A stretch of DNA of 64,000 nucleotides from SKUL01 sp964487545 (GCA_964487545.1 CAZARI010000012.1:9309-73308); one strand, 5' to 3'. Positions 1 through 8,792 are shown, numbered from the stretch's first letter. Notes: a model not told the origin generated them from the sequence alone. Translations and numbers: made by a program.

Positions 1-50
1 ATATTTAGGCAACAACAAGTGCCTTTCACCGCTGAGATTGCGGCAGGGAT

Positions 51-1295
51 TTAGTCTTGATTTTTTTCTTCTGACAGATGCCTTCGGAGCAGGTCGAGGG
101 CAAACAGCGATGCCACCTTAATATTGCGCTGACGATTGCGGCCAAAGTGTACGGTTTTTGTAATGGTTTCCGTGGCCGTACTCAGGCCGATACACACCGT
201 TCCAACCGGGGTTTGTTCACTGCCGCCATCTGGTCCGGCAACGCCCGATGTGGCCAACGCGAAATCTGCTCCGGCCGCTTTTCGCATTCCTTCGGCCATT
301 TGTGCAACCACGGGTTCGCTAACCACCCCGTGCTGTGCAATGACAACAGGGTCTACCCCCAGCAAAGTCTGCTTCAGGTGAATGGTATAGGCCACCACAC
401 CGCCCTGAAAATAATCCGAACATCCAGGTGTAGAGGTGATCATCTTTGCAATGGCACCTCCGGTACAGCTCTCTGCAATGGCAACGGTTTGATTGCTTTT
501 GCAAAGCAATCCGCCCACCACATCCGACAGGGTTCGCTCATCACGCGCAAAGACAATATCGCCCAGCAATTCCACCAGCTTATCGGTTTCGGCTTCTACG
601 CGCAACTTTTCGCTTTTCGGCCCACTGATCCGCAATCGCACCATTCCCGATGAGGGTAGATAAGCCAGTGCCAGCCCCTCGTCTCGGATTCGGTTTTCCC
701 AATCGCGGATCTCATGCGCTATAAACGACTCCCCTTTTCCGATGGTCTGCACTACAGTATAGTATAACCCACCATTGGAATAGCGTTTTTCGAGCCGCGG
801 AATGATTTCTTCGCGCATCATGGCCTCCATTTCGTGCGGAACACCCGGCATTGATATCACCGTTTTTCCGTTTCGATCGAACCACATCCCCATGGCTGTC
901 CCCCTGTGGTTGGGTAATATTTCGGCATCTCCGGGCAGGGCGGCCTGCTGTTCGTTTTCGGGCAGCATGGCCAGATTACGCGCCTTAAACGATTCGCGAA
1001 TCTGTTCCAGCACCTGGTGATTCATCACCAATTTTGTTTCAAAAAACGCGCACAGGGTTTCTTTGGTAATATCGTCCTGCGTGGGGCCGAGACCTCCGGT
1101 TACAAACACCAGATCTGCTCGGCTGGTTGCGGCTTTGAGCTCACGAAGGATGTGCTCCCGCTCGTCGGTAATGGTAGTAACCTGATGAATTTCAACGCCC
1201 ACCTCATAAAGCTGTTGCCCCATCCAAGCGGCATTGGTGTTGATTGTTTGGCCCAGAAGGAGTTCGTCGCCAATGGAAATTATTTCTGCCTGCAT
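51..1295 (-). CDS. cinA: CinA-family protein (nicotinamide-nucleotide amidase)
   Basis: This is a full-length (414 aa) CinA. The N-terminal half is a MoCF/COG1058 domain opening with IISIGDELLLGQTINTN and carrying TGGLGPTQDD. The C-terminal half is the PncC-type amidase domain with the AESCTGG motif that holds the nucleophilic Ser. By family knowledge it hydrolyses nicotinamide mononucleotide in NAD salvage and may act as an ADP-ribose pyrophosphatase. I chose the ATG at 1295 over an in-frame start 24 codons upstream because the homologous region begins there and a TAACTTTG promoter element sits 5 bases before it. The gene diverges from dinB across about 220 bp. Confidence 0.93.
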   Translation of the reverse strand: MQAEIISIGDELLLGQTINTNAAWMGQQLYEVGVEIHQVTTITDEREHILRELKAATSRADLVFVTGGLGPTQDDITKETLCAFFETKLVMNHQVLEQIRESFKARNLAMLPENEQQAALPGDAEILPNHRGTAMGMWFDRNGKTVISMPGVPHEMEAMMREEIIPRLEKRYSNGGLYYTVVQTIGKGESFIAHEIRDWENRIRDEGLALAYLPSSGMVRLRISGPKSEKLRVEAETDKLVELLGDIVFARDERTLSDVVGGLLCKSNQTVAIAESCTGGAIAKMITSTPGCSDYFQGGVVAYTIHLKQTLLGVDPVVIAQHGVVSEPVVAQMAEGMRKAAGADFALATSGVAGPDGGSEQTPVGTVCIGLSTATETITKTVHFGRNRQRNIKVASLFALDLLRRHLSEEKNQD

Positions 1296-1300
1296 GGAAC

Positions 1301-1308
1301 CAAAGTTA
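1301..1308 (-). promoter_or_regulatory. cinA promoter -7 element
   Basis: On the minus strand the sequence reads TAACTTTG, matching the Bacteroidota -7 consensus TAnnTTTG. It lies 5 bases upstream of the chosen cinA ATG. No good TTTG -33 element was seen at the usual spacing. Confidence 0.5.
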
Positions 1309-1384
1309 GCCATTAATCGCAAAATTTTTCGCAATTTCGAAAGGCAATAATCACTGCACCCCGACACGCATCATCAGCTATTAA

Positions 1385-1403
1385 TCAGAACATTAACTTC
1401 TGA
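1385..1403. promoter_or_regulatory. Inverted repeat upstream of dinB (possible operator)
   Basis: TCAGAA, seven bases, then TTCTGA form a perfect 6-bp inverted repeat in the intergenic region between cinA and the dinB-SRAP-dnaE cassette. Its place makes it a candidate operator for a damage-response repressor, but I know no matching LexA consensus for this group. Functional assignment is inference. Confidence 0.3.
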
Positions 1404-1516
1404 ATCATCCTGGCAGACTCAGCGCATGCTATTGATTTCACCACAAAACCGGATGGTGCATTCCGGGCAGAGAAACACACCGTAGCGAATAAGGATCAAC
1501 AGTCAATAAACAACAA

Positions 1517-2740
1517 GTGCAACCCGATAAAAATACCGCCATTGCCCACCTCGACCTCGACTCGTTTTTTGTGTCGGTTGAGCGGCTTTTGGACAGTCGT
1601 CTGAACGGAAAGCCCATTCTGATCGGCGGCACCAGCGATCGCGGTGTGGTGGCCTCGTGCAGCTACGAAGCGCGAAAATTCGGTGTGCACTCGGCCATGC
1701 CCATGCGCATGGCCCGGCAGCTCTGCCCCGAAGCCATTATTATTCGTGGAAATGCAGCTACTTACTCCAAATATTCGGGCATCGTTACCGATATCATCCG
1801 CGAGAATGTGCCACTGGTGGAGAAAAGTTCCATCGACGAATTTTACCTTGACCTGACGGGTATGGATCGCTTTTTTGGCTGTCTGAAATTTGCCAGCGAA
1901 TTGCGACAGCGCGTCATTCGCGAATCCGGTTTACCGCTATCTTTCGGGCTGTCGGCCAATAAAACCGTTTCGAAAGTAGCCACCGGTGAGGCCAAGCCCA
2001 ACAACCAAATTATGGTGGAGCACGGTAACGAAAAACCTTTTCTGGCACCACTGTCGGTGAAAAAAATCCCGATGGTAGGCGACAAAACCTATCAGACGCT
2101 GTGCAACCTTGGAGTAAAAATCATCCGCACCGTGCAGGAAATGCCCCCCGAAATGATGGAAAATGTGCTGGGCGCATCCGGACTTTCGATTTGGAAAAAA
2201 GCACAAGGCATCGACAACACTCCGGTAATTGCGCACTCCGAACGCAAATCCATCTCTACCGAACGCACCTTTCACCGCGACACCATCGACGTGGTGAAAC
2301 TGCGCAGCATTCTGGTGGCCATGACCGAAAACCTGGCGTTTCAGTTGCGCAGAGGAAACAAGGTGACAGCTTGTGTTACCGTGAAAATTCGCTACTCGGA
2401 CTTCAACACGCAAACCTTGCAATGCCGCATTCCATATACTTCGGCAGATCATATTCTGATTCCGCAAATACTCGAACTGTTTGAACGGCTCTATAACCGG
2501 CGCATGCTCATTCGCCTAATCGGCGTACGCTTTAGTCATCTGGTGGGCGGCGGACATCAAATCAGCCTGTTTGACGATACCGAAGAGCGTATCAACCTGT
2601 ACCGCGCCATGGATGAAATCAGGCTGCGCTTTGGCGACCGTGCCGTGATGAAGGCTGCGGGAATGGACGCCAAATCCATTGGACGAAGCAATCCGTTTAA
2701 CGGCGAGCCGCCGCCCCTGCTTCCAAGAAGAAGTCAGTAG
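1517..2740 (+). CDS. dinB: DNA polymerase IV (Y-family translesion polymerase)
   Basis: A 407-aa Y-family polymerase. The catalytic acidic residues are visible: D13 and D15 in AHLDLDSFFVSVE, and D107/E108 in SSIDEFYLDL. The palm and fingers follow (VVASCSYEARKFGV with the steric-gate region), then the helix-hairpin-helix thumb and a little-finger domain that ends in GVRFSHL. The start is GTG at 1517; the frame is closed by a stop at 1490 and offers no ATG before the conserved N terminus. It heads a same-strand run with the SRAP gene (85 bp gap) and a second dnaE, which suggests a translesion or abasic-site tolerance cassette. No beta-clamp motif was identified with confidence at the C terminus, although QISLF near residue 350 is a plausible one. 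Confidence 0.93.
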   Translation: MQPDKNTAIAHLDLDSFFVSVERLLDSRLNGKPILIGGTSDRGVVASCSYEARKFGVHSAMPMRMARQLCPEAIIIRGNAATYSKYSGIVTDIIRENVPLVEKSSIDEFYLDLTGMDRFFGCLKFASELRQRVIRESGLPLSFGLSANKTVSKVATGEAKPNNQIMVEHGNEKPFLAPLSVKKIPMVGDKTYQTLCNLGVKIIRTVQEMPPEMMENVLGASGLSIWKKAQGIDNTPVIAHSERKSISTERTFHRDTIDVVKLRSILVAMTENLAFQLRRGNKVTACVTVKIRYSDFNTQTLQCRIPYTSADHILIPQILELFERLYNRRMLIRLIGVRFSHLVGGGHQISLFDDTEERINLYRAMDEIRLRFGDRAVMKAAGMDAKSIGRSNPFNGEPPPLLPRRSQ

Positions 2741-2825
2741 CCTATACTCGGAGAAGCAAAAACTGGTGCTGTTCGAATCAGTGGGCTGCATACCTTAAAA
2801 TCAACGCGAGCTAAAAAACAATGCC

Positions 2826-3641
2826 ATGTGCGGAAGATACGTCACTGTCACCAAAATCAAGGAAATAGAAAAACGCTTTAACGTCGTTGCGCCCAACCCG
2901 TCGATATATCTGCCCAACACCAATATTTCGCACGGACAATTGGCTCCAGTCATCACCGATGAAAAACCCAACGAGTTGCAATTTTTTCAGTTTGGATTTA
3001 CGCCGTCGTGGGGAAAGAAGAACTTTTATATGGTCAATGCCCGCGCCGAGGGCGATCACAACCGCGACGACGATCCGACTTACCACGGTGCGATGGGAAT
3101 TGCCCAAAAGCCGATGTTTCGCAAGGCCATTCGGTCGCAGCGATGCCTGATTGTTGCCGACGGTTTTATTGAAGGGCCAAAGGACGAAAAACTCAACAAG
3201 CCCTACGTGGTATACCTGCGCAACGGCGAACGACCCTTTGCCATGGCGGGAATTTGGGACGAGTGGGTAAATACCGAAACCGGTGAAGTGATTCATTCTT
3301 TTGCCATTATCACCACGGTGGCCAACGAGCTGATGCAGAAAATAGGGCACCACCGCTCACCGGTTGTTTTACCGCACGAACACGAAGCCGATTGGCTCAA
3401 TCCCGACCTGCCACTGAGCGATGTGCTGCACCTGCTGCGCCCCTATCCTGCTTCGGGCATGAATGCATACCCGATCGACCCGGCAATTAAAAGTCCGCGC
3501 GTCAATGGTATTCACCTGTTGCAGCCCACCGGTGAGCGGATATACAAGGAGTACGATTATGAAATCTATACCGAAATAAAGCTGTTCGGAATGGGTGAAT
3601 CGCCCGCCCGAAACCGCAGAAAAAACGAAGAAAACGAATAA
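2826..3641 (+). CDS. SOS response-associated peptidase (SRAP/HMCES/YedK family)
   Basis: A 271-aa SRAP protein. It starts MCGRY, so Cys2 becomes N-terminal after Met removal and can crosslink abasic sites in single-stranded DNA, as known for YedK and HMCES. Further family landmarks are VNARAE (N71, R73, E75), CLIVADGFIEGPK (E116) and GHHRSPVVL (H175 as the HxR histidine). It departs from the usual motif text: the common GFYEW is GFIEG here, and the Met of HxRMP is Ser. It lies between dinB and dnaE on the same strand, which fits a role protecting AP sites during translesion synthesis. The ATG at 2826 was chosen because the Cys must be residue 2; the upstream ATG at 2821 is in another frame. 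Confidence 0.93.
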   Translation: MCGRYVTVTKIKEIEKRFNVVAPNPSIYLPNTNISHGQLAPVITDEKPNELQFFQFGFTPSWGKKNFYMVNARAEGDHNRDDDPTYHGAMGIAQKPMFRKAIRSQRCLIVADGFIEGPKDEKLNKPYVVYLRNGERPFAMAGIWDEWVNTETGEVIHSFAIITTVANELMQKIGHHRSPVVLPHEHEADWLNPDLPLSDVLHLLRPYPASGMNAYPIDPAIKSPRVNGIHLLQPTGERIYKEYDYEIYTEIKLFGMGESPARNRRKNEENE

Positions 3642-3800
3642 TATCTGTTGCAGCTCGAAATGGTGTGGTAAAACCAGCGAATAAAATCAGTTCGTAAATA
3701 GGTTACGGAGTTCGGCGGGAGTTTTGTCTTTAGATAAAAAATCACCACTCCACTTCAACACTTTTCGGTGGTTAAGTGTTTAATTTTTAAGCCAAACAAC

Positions 3801-6800
3801 ATGCTCTTAAACACCCACAGTTATTTCAGTCTTCGCTACGGCACGTTAGCGCCGGAGCAATTGCTGGAGCATTGTCTCAACTTGGGACACCACACCGTAG
3901 CGCTCACCGACATCAACAACACATCGGCCTGCCTCAACGCCCTGCGCATTGCCTCGCGCTATAATCTGCGCGTGGTAGTGGGGGTGGATTTCCGCAACGA
4001 GGCCCATCAACAATACGTGGCGCTGGCCAAAAACAACGAGGGATTCGAGGAAATCAACCGCCACCTATCGCACCACCTGCACACCAAAACCGATTTCAAT
4101 GCGCAGGCACCAGTACTGGAACACTGTTTTGTAATTTATCCACTGAATACCTACACCGGTTTTGAATTAAAAGCACACGAATACATTGGCGTGCAACCCG
4201 ACGAGGTAAGGCGCCTGCGGTTGATGAAAAATTTGCCAAACCAAAAGCTGGTGGCCATGCCCACTGCTACATTTTTACAAAAGCGCCACTACAACGCACA
4301 TCGCTTGTTGCGTGCCATCGATGCCAACACCCTGCTCAGCAAATTGCCCGAAACATATTGTGGCCGCCCCTCCGACCGGTTGTTATCGCGTGTCGATCTG
4401 GAAACCCACTACGCCGATGTTCCTGAACTGGTGCAACGCGCCGATGCCATTCTGCTGGAATGCGACGTGCCATTTGAATTCGGCAATGCCTTTCCGCACA
4501 AAAACCAACGCAGCTACACCGGCAATACCGATAAGGATTTTGAGCTACTTAAGCGGTTGTGTCTGGACGGGCTGCACTATCGCTATCCACATCCTACAAA
4601 AGAAATCACCGACCGCATTCACAAGGAGCTGGAGATTATCCGCGAAAAAGACTTTACGGCTTACTTTCTCATCAACTGGGATATTGTGCGATACGCCCGC
4701 AGCAAGGGCTATTTTTATGTGGGTCGCGGAAGCGGTGCCAACAGTATTGTGGCCTATCTGCTGCGCATTACCGATGTCGATCCGGTGGAACTCGACCTGT
4801 ATTTTGAGCGTTTCATTAATCTTTATCGACAAAACCCGCCGGACTTTGATCTGGACTTTTCGTGGAAAGACCGCGACGACATCACCCGATACATTTTTAC
4901 CCGCTTTGCAAACACCGCCCTGCTGGCCACCTACAACACGTTTCAATACCGTGCTGTGGTGCGCGAACTCGGCAAAGTATTCGGCTTGCCGAAAAGCGAT
5001 ATCGATATGCTTAGCCGGGGGCAATTTCAGTTGGATGACCTCGACCACCTGCATCGTCTGGTGCTGAAATACAGCGCACTGATTCAGAATTTCCCCAGCC
5101 ACCTTAGTATTCACGCAGGTGGAATCATTATTTCAGAAAAACCCGTTGAGCACTATACCGCCACTTTTATGCCGCCCAAGGGCTTTCCCACCACGCAGTT
5201 TGATATGGTTGTGGCCGAAGATGTGGGATTATATAAGTTTGACATTCTCAGCCAACGCGGACTGGGCAAGATCAAGGATGCAGTGGATCTGGTGCACGCC
5301 AACCGACCCGATGAACCGCTAATCGACATTCACGACGTAGAACGGTTTAAGCAAGACGAAAAGGTAAAAACCATTTTGCGCGAAGGCCGGGCCATTGGCT
5401 GTTTTTATGTGGAATCTCCCGCCATGCGCATGTTGCTGGTAAAGCTCAAAGTGGACCACTATCTGGGGCTGGTGGCTGCCAGTTCGGTTATCCGACCCGG
5501 TGTTGCCAAATCGGGAATGATGCGTGAATACATTCAGCGTTTTCGATTTCCCGAGCGCCGACGTGACGCCCATCCGGTGATGCTCGAAATCATGCCCGAA
5601 ACTTTTGGGGTGATGGTTTATCAGGAAGACGTGATTAAAGTAGCGCATTATTTTGCCGGACTCTCTCTTGCCGAAGCCGACGTGCTGCGCCGGGGCATGA
5701 GCGGAAAATACCGCGGACGCGAGGAGTTTGTAAAAGTGCAGCAAAAGTTTTTTGACAACTGCCGCCAAAAAGGGTATCCCGAAGCCACCACTACAGAAAT
5801 ATGGCGACAGATTGAAAGTTTTGCTGGCTACGCTTTTTCTAAAGGACACTCGGCCAGCTACGCAGTAGAGAGCTATCAGAGTCTGTATCTAAAAGCCCAC
5901 TACCCGCTCGAATACATGGTGGCTACGATCAATAATTTTGGCGGATTTTACAGCACCGAGTTGTATGTGCATGAAGCGCGGATGCACGGTGGCGATATTC
6001 AGGCGCCGTGTGTAAATCGCAGCAATTACCCGACTACGCTGTGTGGAAACAAAGTCTACCTCGGGTTTATTCACCTGCACGAGTTTGAAACCGGTGCGGC
6101 CGAAAAACTGGTAAAAGCGCGGGCAGCCAACGGTGCTTTTGCCGATCTGGACGATTTTATTGACCGCGTGCCGATGGGCATTGAACAGGTTTCTATTCTG
6201 ATTCGTATCGGTGCATTTCGATTTACGGGTATAAATAAACGCGAACTGCTGTGGAAGGCCCATCTGAAACTGGGTAAAAGCAAGCCCAACACTGGGGTGG
6301 AACCGCTGTTTCGTTTGGTGCGAAAAGATTATCAACTGCCCGCTTTGCCCACTTCGCCGGTAGAAGAAGCCTTTGATCAGATGGAGCTGCTGGGTTTTGC
6401 GCTGTGCAACCCGTTTAACCTGCTCGCCAATCCGCCCGAAAGAACGCTGCTGGCTATGAACCTGAAAGAATATACCGACAAGGTGATTACCATTTTTGGC
6501 TATTTGGTAACCGCTAAGGTGACCAAAACCAGCAACGGCAAACGCATGAGTTTTGGCACTTTTATCGATTGCGAAGGCTACTTTTTTGACACGGTGCACT
6601 TTCCGCTGGTGGCAGAACACTATCCTTTTCGGGGGCGCGGTGTGTATATTCTTACCGGAAGGGTGTGCGAAGAGTTTGGCAGCTATTCCATTGAAGTCTC
6701 CCGCATGGAAAAGGCTCCGCTAATTGTTGATCCACGTTACAGCGACTTGCGTACTGCCACACAGTTCCGTTCATTAAAGCGGGTTGAAGAAAGTGCGCTA

Positions 6801-6854
6801 AAACGCGAAGAAGAACGCAAAAAAGAAGTGGCTGCTCGATTGAGAATTTATTGA
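3801..6854 (+). CDS. dnaE: Second-type DNA polymerase III alpha subunit (DnaE, probably error-prone)
   Basis: A 1017-aa C-family polymerase, shorter than a typical replicative DnaE (about 1160 aa). An N-terminal PHP domain (NTHSYFSL ... VALTDINN) is followed by the palm, with catalytic aspartates D350 and D352 in PDFDLDF and D481 in YKFDIL. Next come the fingers and HhH region (FAGYAFSKGHSASYAVES) and an OB fold near residues 880-960 (VITIFGYLVTAKVTKTSNG). The PHP metal ligands are altered (NTH for HVH, DINN for DHGN), so proofreading by PHP is unlikely. I chose ATG 3801 over the GTG at 3768 because homology begins at MLLNTHS. Being next to dinB and SRAP suggests an accessory, damage-linked polymerase similar in role to DnaE2/ImuC; that role is inference. 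Confidence 0.88.
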   Translation: MLLNTHSYFSLRYGTLAPEQLLEHCLNLGHHTVALTDINNTSACLNALRIASRYNLRVVVGVDFRNEAHQQYVALAKNNEGFEEINRHLSHHLHTKTDFNAQAPVLEHCFVIYPLNTYTGFELKAHEYIGVQPDEVRRLRLMKNLPNQKLVAMPTATFLQKRHYNAHRLLRAIDANTLLSKLPETYCGRPSDRLLSRVDLETHYADVPELVQRADAILLECDVPFEFGNAFPHKNQRSYTGNTDKDFELLKRLCLDGLHYRYPHPTKEITDRIHKELEIIREKDFTAYFLINWDIVRYARSKGYFYVGRGSGANSIVAYLLRITDVDPVELDLYFERFINLYRQNPPDFDLDFSWKDRDDITRYIFTRFANTALLATYNTFQYRAVVRELGKVFGLPKSDIDMLSRGQFQLDDLDHLHRLVLKYSALIQNFPSHLSIHAGGIIISEKPVEHYTATFMPPKGFPTTQFDMVVAEDVGLYKFDILSQRGLGKIKDAVDLVHANRPDEPLIDIHDVERFKQDEKVKTILREGRAIGCFYVESPAMRMLLVKLKVDHYLGLVAASSVIRPGVAKSGMMREYIQRFRFPERRRDAHPVMLEIMPETFGVMVYQEDVIKVAHYFAGLSLAEADVLRRGMSGKYRGREEFVKVQQKFFDNCRQKGYPEATTTEIWRQIESFAGYAFSKGHSASYAVESYQSLYLKAHYPLEYMVATINNFGGFYSTELYVHEARMHGGDIQAPCVNRSNYPTTLCGNKVYLGFIHLHEFETGAAEKLVKARAANGAFADLDDFIDRVPMGIEQVSILIRIGAFRFTGINKRELLWKAHLKLGKSKPNTGVEPLFRLVRKDYQLPALPTSPVEEAFDQMELLGFALCNPFNLLANPPERTLLAMNLKEYTDKVITIFGYLVTAKVTKTSNGKRMSFGTFIDCEGYFFDTVHFPLVAEHYPFRGRGVYILTGRVCEEFGSYSIEVSRMEKAPLIVDPRYSDLRTATQFRSLKRVEESALKREEERKKEVAARLRIY

Positions 6855-7089
6855 CGATTGGGGATTAGACTTAGATTTAGGATGGAAAATCTATGACTAT
6901 GGAAGAGCTGATAAAAAACGAAAGAAACAAATAGGACTGGAAGTCAGATTGGGTAATTGGAAAGCAAATTATTCGGAGTTCAACGTCAAGAGGGGGCAAT
7001 TACAGGGCAGCGTGCAGGGCAAAATCAACTTGTCGCTGCTGGACGTGAAGATTGCCGCTGGACCAGAAAAGATAGAAGCCAGCGCATGA
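6844..7089 (+). pseudogene. Orphan coding remnant without start codon, toxin-tail-like
   Basis: One frame stays open for 81 codons across the gap after dnaE and ends in TGA at 7087-7089, but it has no ATG, GTG or TTG that gives a convincing start. The peptide contains WKIYDYGRADKK, then IGLEVRLGNWKANYSEFNV and LQGSVQGKINLSLLDVKI. The last part, alternating hydrophobic residues with Gly, Ser and Ala, loosely resembles C-terminal domains of Rhs or other polymorphic toxins. I read it as the stranded 3' end of a lost gene. It could be chance, but the composition is protein-like. The identity is tentative. Confidence 0.35.
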
Positions 7090-7154
7090 ACGCCTGAAAA
7101 CCTCATTGTTAAAGCATTAAAAAAACCGGTTTACTACTCTTTGTGCTTGACCGT

Positions 7155-7233
7155 TTGCGTGAGGGATAGCAGTGGAAAGCCCGCAGCGCAGCGAGGACTT
7201 GCAACGGATAGCCCGACCCGCAGGGGCACGCCC
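7155..7233 (+). ncRNA. Conserved Bacteroidota structured RNA element (Flavo-1-like; name not verified)
   Basis: The block GAGGGATAGCAGTGGAAAGC, a variable stretch, GGACTTGCAACGGATAGCCC and GACCCG matches from memory a widespread intergenic element of Bacteroidota genomes. The ends pair: GCGTG (7157-7161) with CACGC (7227-7231), and GGG (7163-7165) can pair with CCC (7216-7218). It lies between the dnaE remnant and the decarboxylase gene. Its function is unknown to me. An Rfam covariance search would settle the identity. Confidence 0.6.
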
Positions 7234-7336
7234 AAAACCAGCGTAAGGAAACAGCGTGGGTATGAGGCTGCATTGTGACCGGGGCAAGATTTCTATTTCA
7301 CCGGTTATGGATCGCTATCTTAAAATCGATTATTCA

Positions 7337-7344
7337 TACCTTTG
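7337..7344 (+). promoter_or_regulatory. Promoter -7 element for the PLP decarboxylase
   Basis: TACCTTTG matches TAnnTTTG and lies 23 bases before the ATG at 7368. It supports starting the protein there rather than at an in-frame ATG about 90 bases further upstream. Confidence 0.6.
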
Positions 7345-7367
7345 CCGTTCTCATCTTTAAACAAGGT

Positions 7368-8792
7368 ATGCAGCAAGAACGCCAGGCGCTTTCCAAGACC
7401 TTTAAACTGATTGATCAGTATCTTGAATCGCTGAAAGATCCCAACCTGAAGGTCAACGAGTTTGCATTGCCCGAAGCTCTCAGAAGCCGCTTCGACTTTG
7501 AACTTCGCGACAGTGGGACCGACTATTCTACGTTGATTGAATACATTGAGCAGTACCTTCACTACAGCGTTAAAACCGGAAGCAAACAATACCTGAATCA
7601 GTTATTTGGCGGCAGCAACCTTCCGGCATTGCTCGGTGAGTTCATTACCAGCCTGACCAACACCTCGATGTATACCTACGAAGTGTCGCCGGTGGCTACG
7701 CTAATGGAAACCGAAATCTTCCGGAAGATGAACTCTTTTACCGGATTTACCGACGGCGACGGAATTTTCCTCACCGGAGGTAGCAACACCAATTTGGTGG
7801 CCATGATTAGCGCTCGGAACCGAAAATTTCCGGAGACCAAGAGCAAAGGAGTTTTCCATTTGCCACCGCTTACCGCATTTGTATCCGAAAAATCGCATTT
7901 CTCATTTACTAAAGGAGCCAACGCCATGGGGCTGGGTAGCAACTATGTGATAAAAGTAAAGACGGATGCCACCGGAAAAATGGATGCTGAAGCGCTGGAA
8001 GCGGCAATTGAAAGCAGTATTGACCGCGGAGAAATTCCATTTTTTATCGGCGCCACTTGTGGCACTACCGAAACCGGCGCGTTTGACCCGCTCGACAAGT
8101 TGGTACCGATTGCCAAAAAACACAACCTCTGGCTGCATGCTGATGGCTCGTGGGGTGGTTCGGCGATTATGAGCCCAAAGCAACGACACTTTTTTAAAGG
8201 GTTGAGCGAATGTGATTCGTTTTCGTGGAACCCGCACAAACTGATGAATATTCCGCTGATTTGCTCGGTGTTGCTTGTGCGCCAAAAAGGGTGGTTGCAC
8301 GATTCCTTCAGCACGCTCGACGCCAGTTATATCTATCACGAAGACGAAACTTCTGAATACGACCTGGGGCCAAAATCGCTGCAATGCGGTCGTCGTGTGG
8401 ACGCCTTGAAACTCTGGTTGGCGTGGAAGTATTACGGTGACGAGGGCTATGTGCAACGCATCGACCACCTGTTTGATCTGGCACAATACGCCACTGCCGC
8501 TGTGCAGCTTCACCCCGATCTGGAACTCATGTCGCCGACACAATCGCTGAATGTCAACTTTCGTTTTGCGAGGAGCGGCGTTTCCAATTTGGACGAGTTT
8601 AATCGGCAGGTGAGAAATCAACTGGTGCAGTCAGGAAAAAGCATGGTGAATTACTGTCACCTGAAAAACGGGTTGTCTATCCGGTTGGTGCTGCTCAACC
8701 CCGATCTCACCAAAAGCGACATCGACCAGTTCTTCAGCAATTATTTCAGTGCATCCAAAACGCTGCTCGAAAAATCAAAGGTTTCGGTCTGA
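7368..8792 (+). CDS. PLP-dependent group II amino acid decarboxylase (GAD/CSAD-like)
   Basis: A 474-aa fold-type I decarboxylase. GTTETGAFDPL and HADGSWGGSA (PLP-ring and Asp contacts) precede WNPHKLMN, whose K291 should form the Schiff base. SLQCGRRVDALKLWLAWK is the segment shared with animal glutamate and cysteine-sulfinate decarboxylases. The substrate cannot be read from sequence: glutamate, aspartate, cysteine sulfinate and diaminobutyrate are all used in the family. No glutamate/GABA antiporter is next to it, so a classical acid-resistance operon is not supported here. The TACCTTTG promoter lies inside a longer in-frame N-terminal extension, so I start at 7368. A terminator follows at 8883. 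Confidence 0.88.
   Translation: MQQERQALSKTFKLIDQYLESLKDPNLKVNEFALPEALRSRFDFELRDSGTDYSTLIEYIEQYLHYSVKTGSKQYLNQLFGGSNLPALLGEFITSLTNTSMYTYEVSPVATLMETEIFRKMNSFTGFTDGDGIFLTGGSNTNLVAMISARNRKFPETKSKGVFHLPPLTAFVSEKSHFSFTKGANAMGLGSNYVIKVKTDATGKMDAEALEAAIESSIDRGEIPFFIGATCGTTETGAFDPLDKLVPIAKKHNLWLHADGSWGGSAIMSPKQRHFFKGLSECDSFSWNPHKLMNIPLICSVLLVRQKGWLHDSFSTLDASYIYHEDETSEYDLGPKSLQCGRRVDALKLWLAWKYYGDEGYVQRIDHLFDLAQYATAAVQLHPDLELMSPTQSLNVNFRFARSGVSNLDEFNRQVRNQLVQSGKSMVNYCHLKNGLSIRLVLLNPDLTKSDIDQFFSNYFSASKTLLEKSKVSV

Noticed and set aside
3768..3800. GTG at 3768 as the start of dnaE
   Set aside because: The 11 extra residues have no homology, and the conserved PHP N terminus begins at ATG 3801.
3801..6854. 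Reading this DnaE as the main replicative polymerase
   Set aside because: It is short, lacks PHP ligands and lies next to dinB and SRAP. A canonical dnaE is expected elsewhere, but the window cannot prove it.
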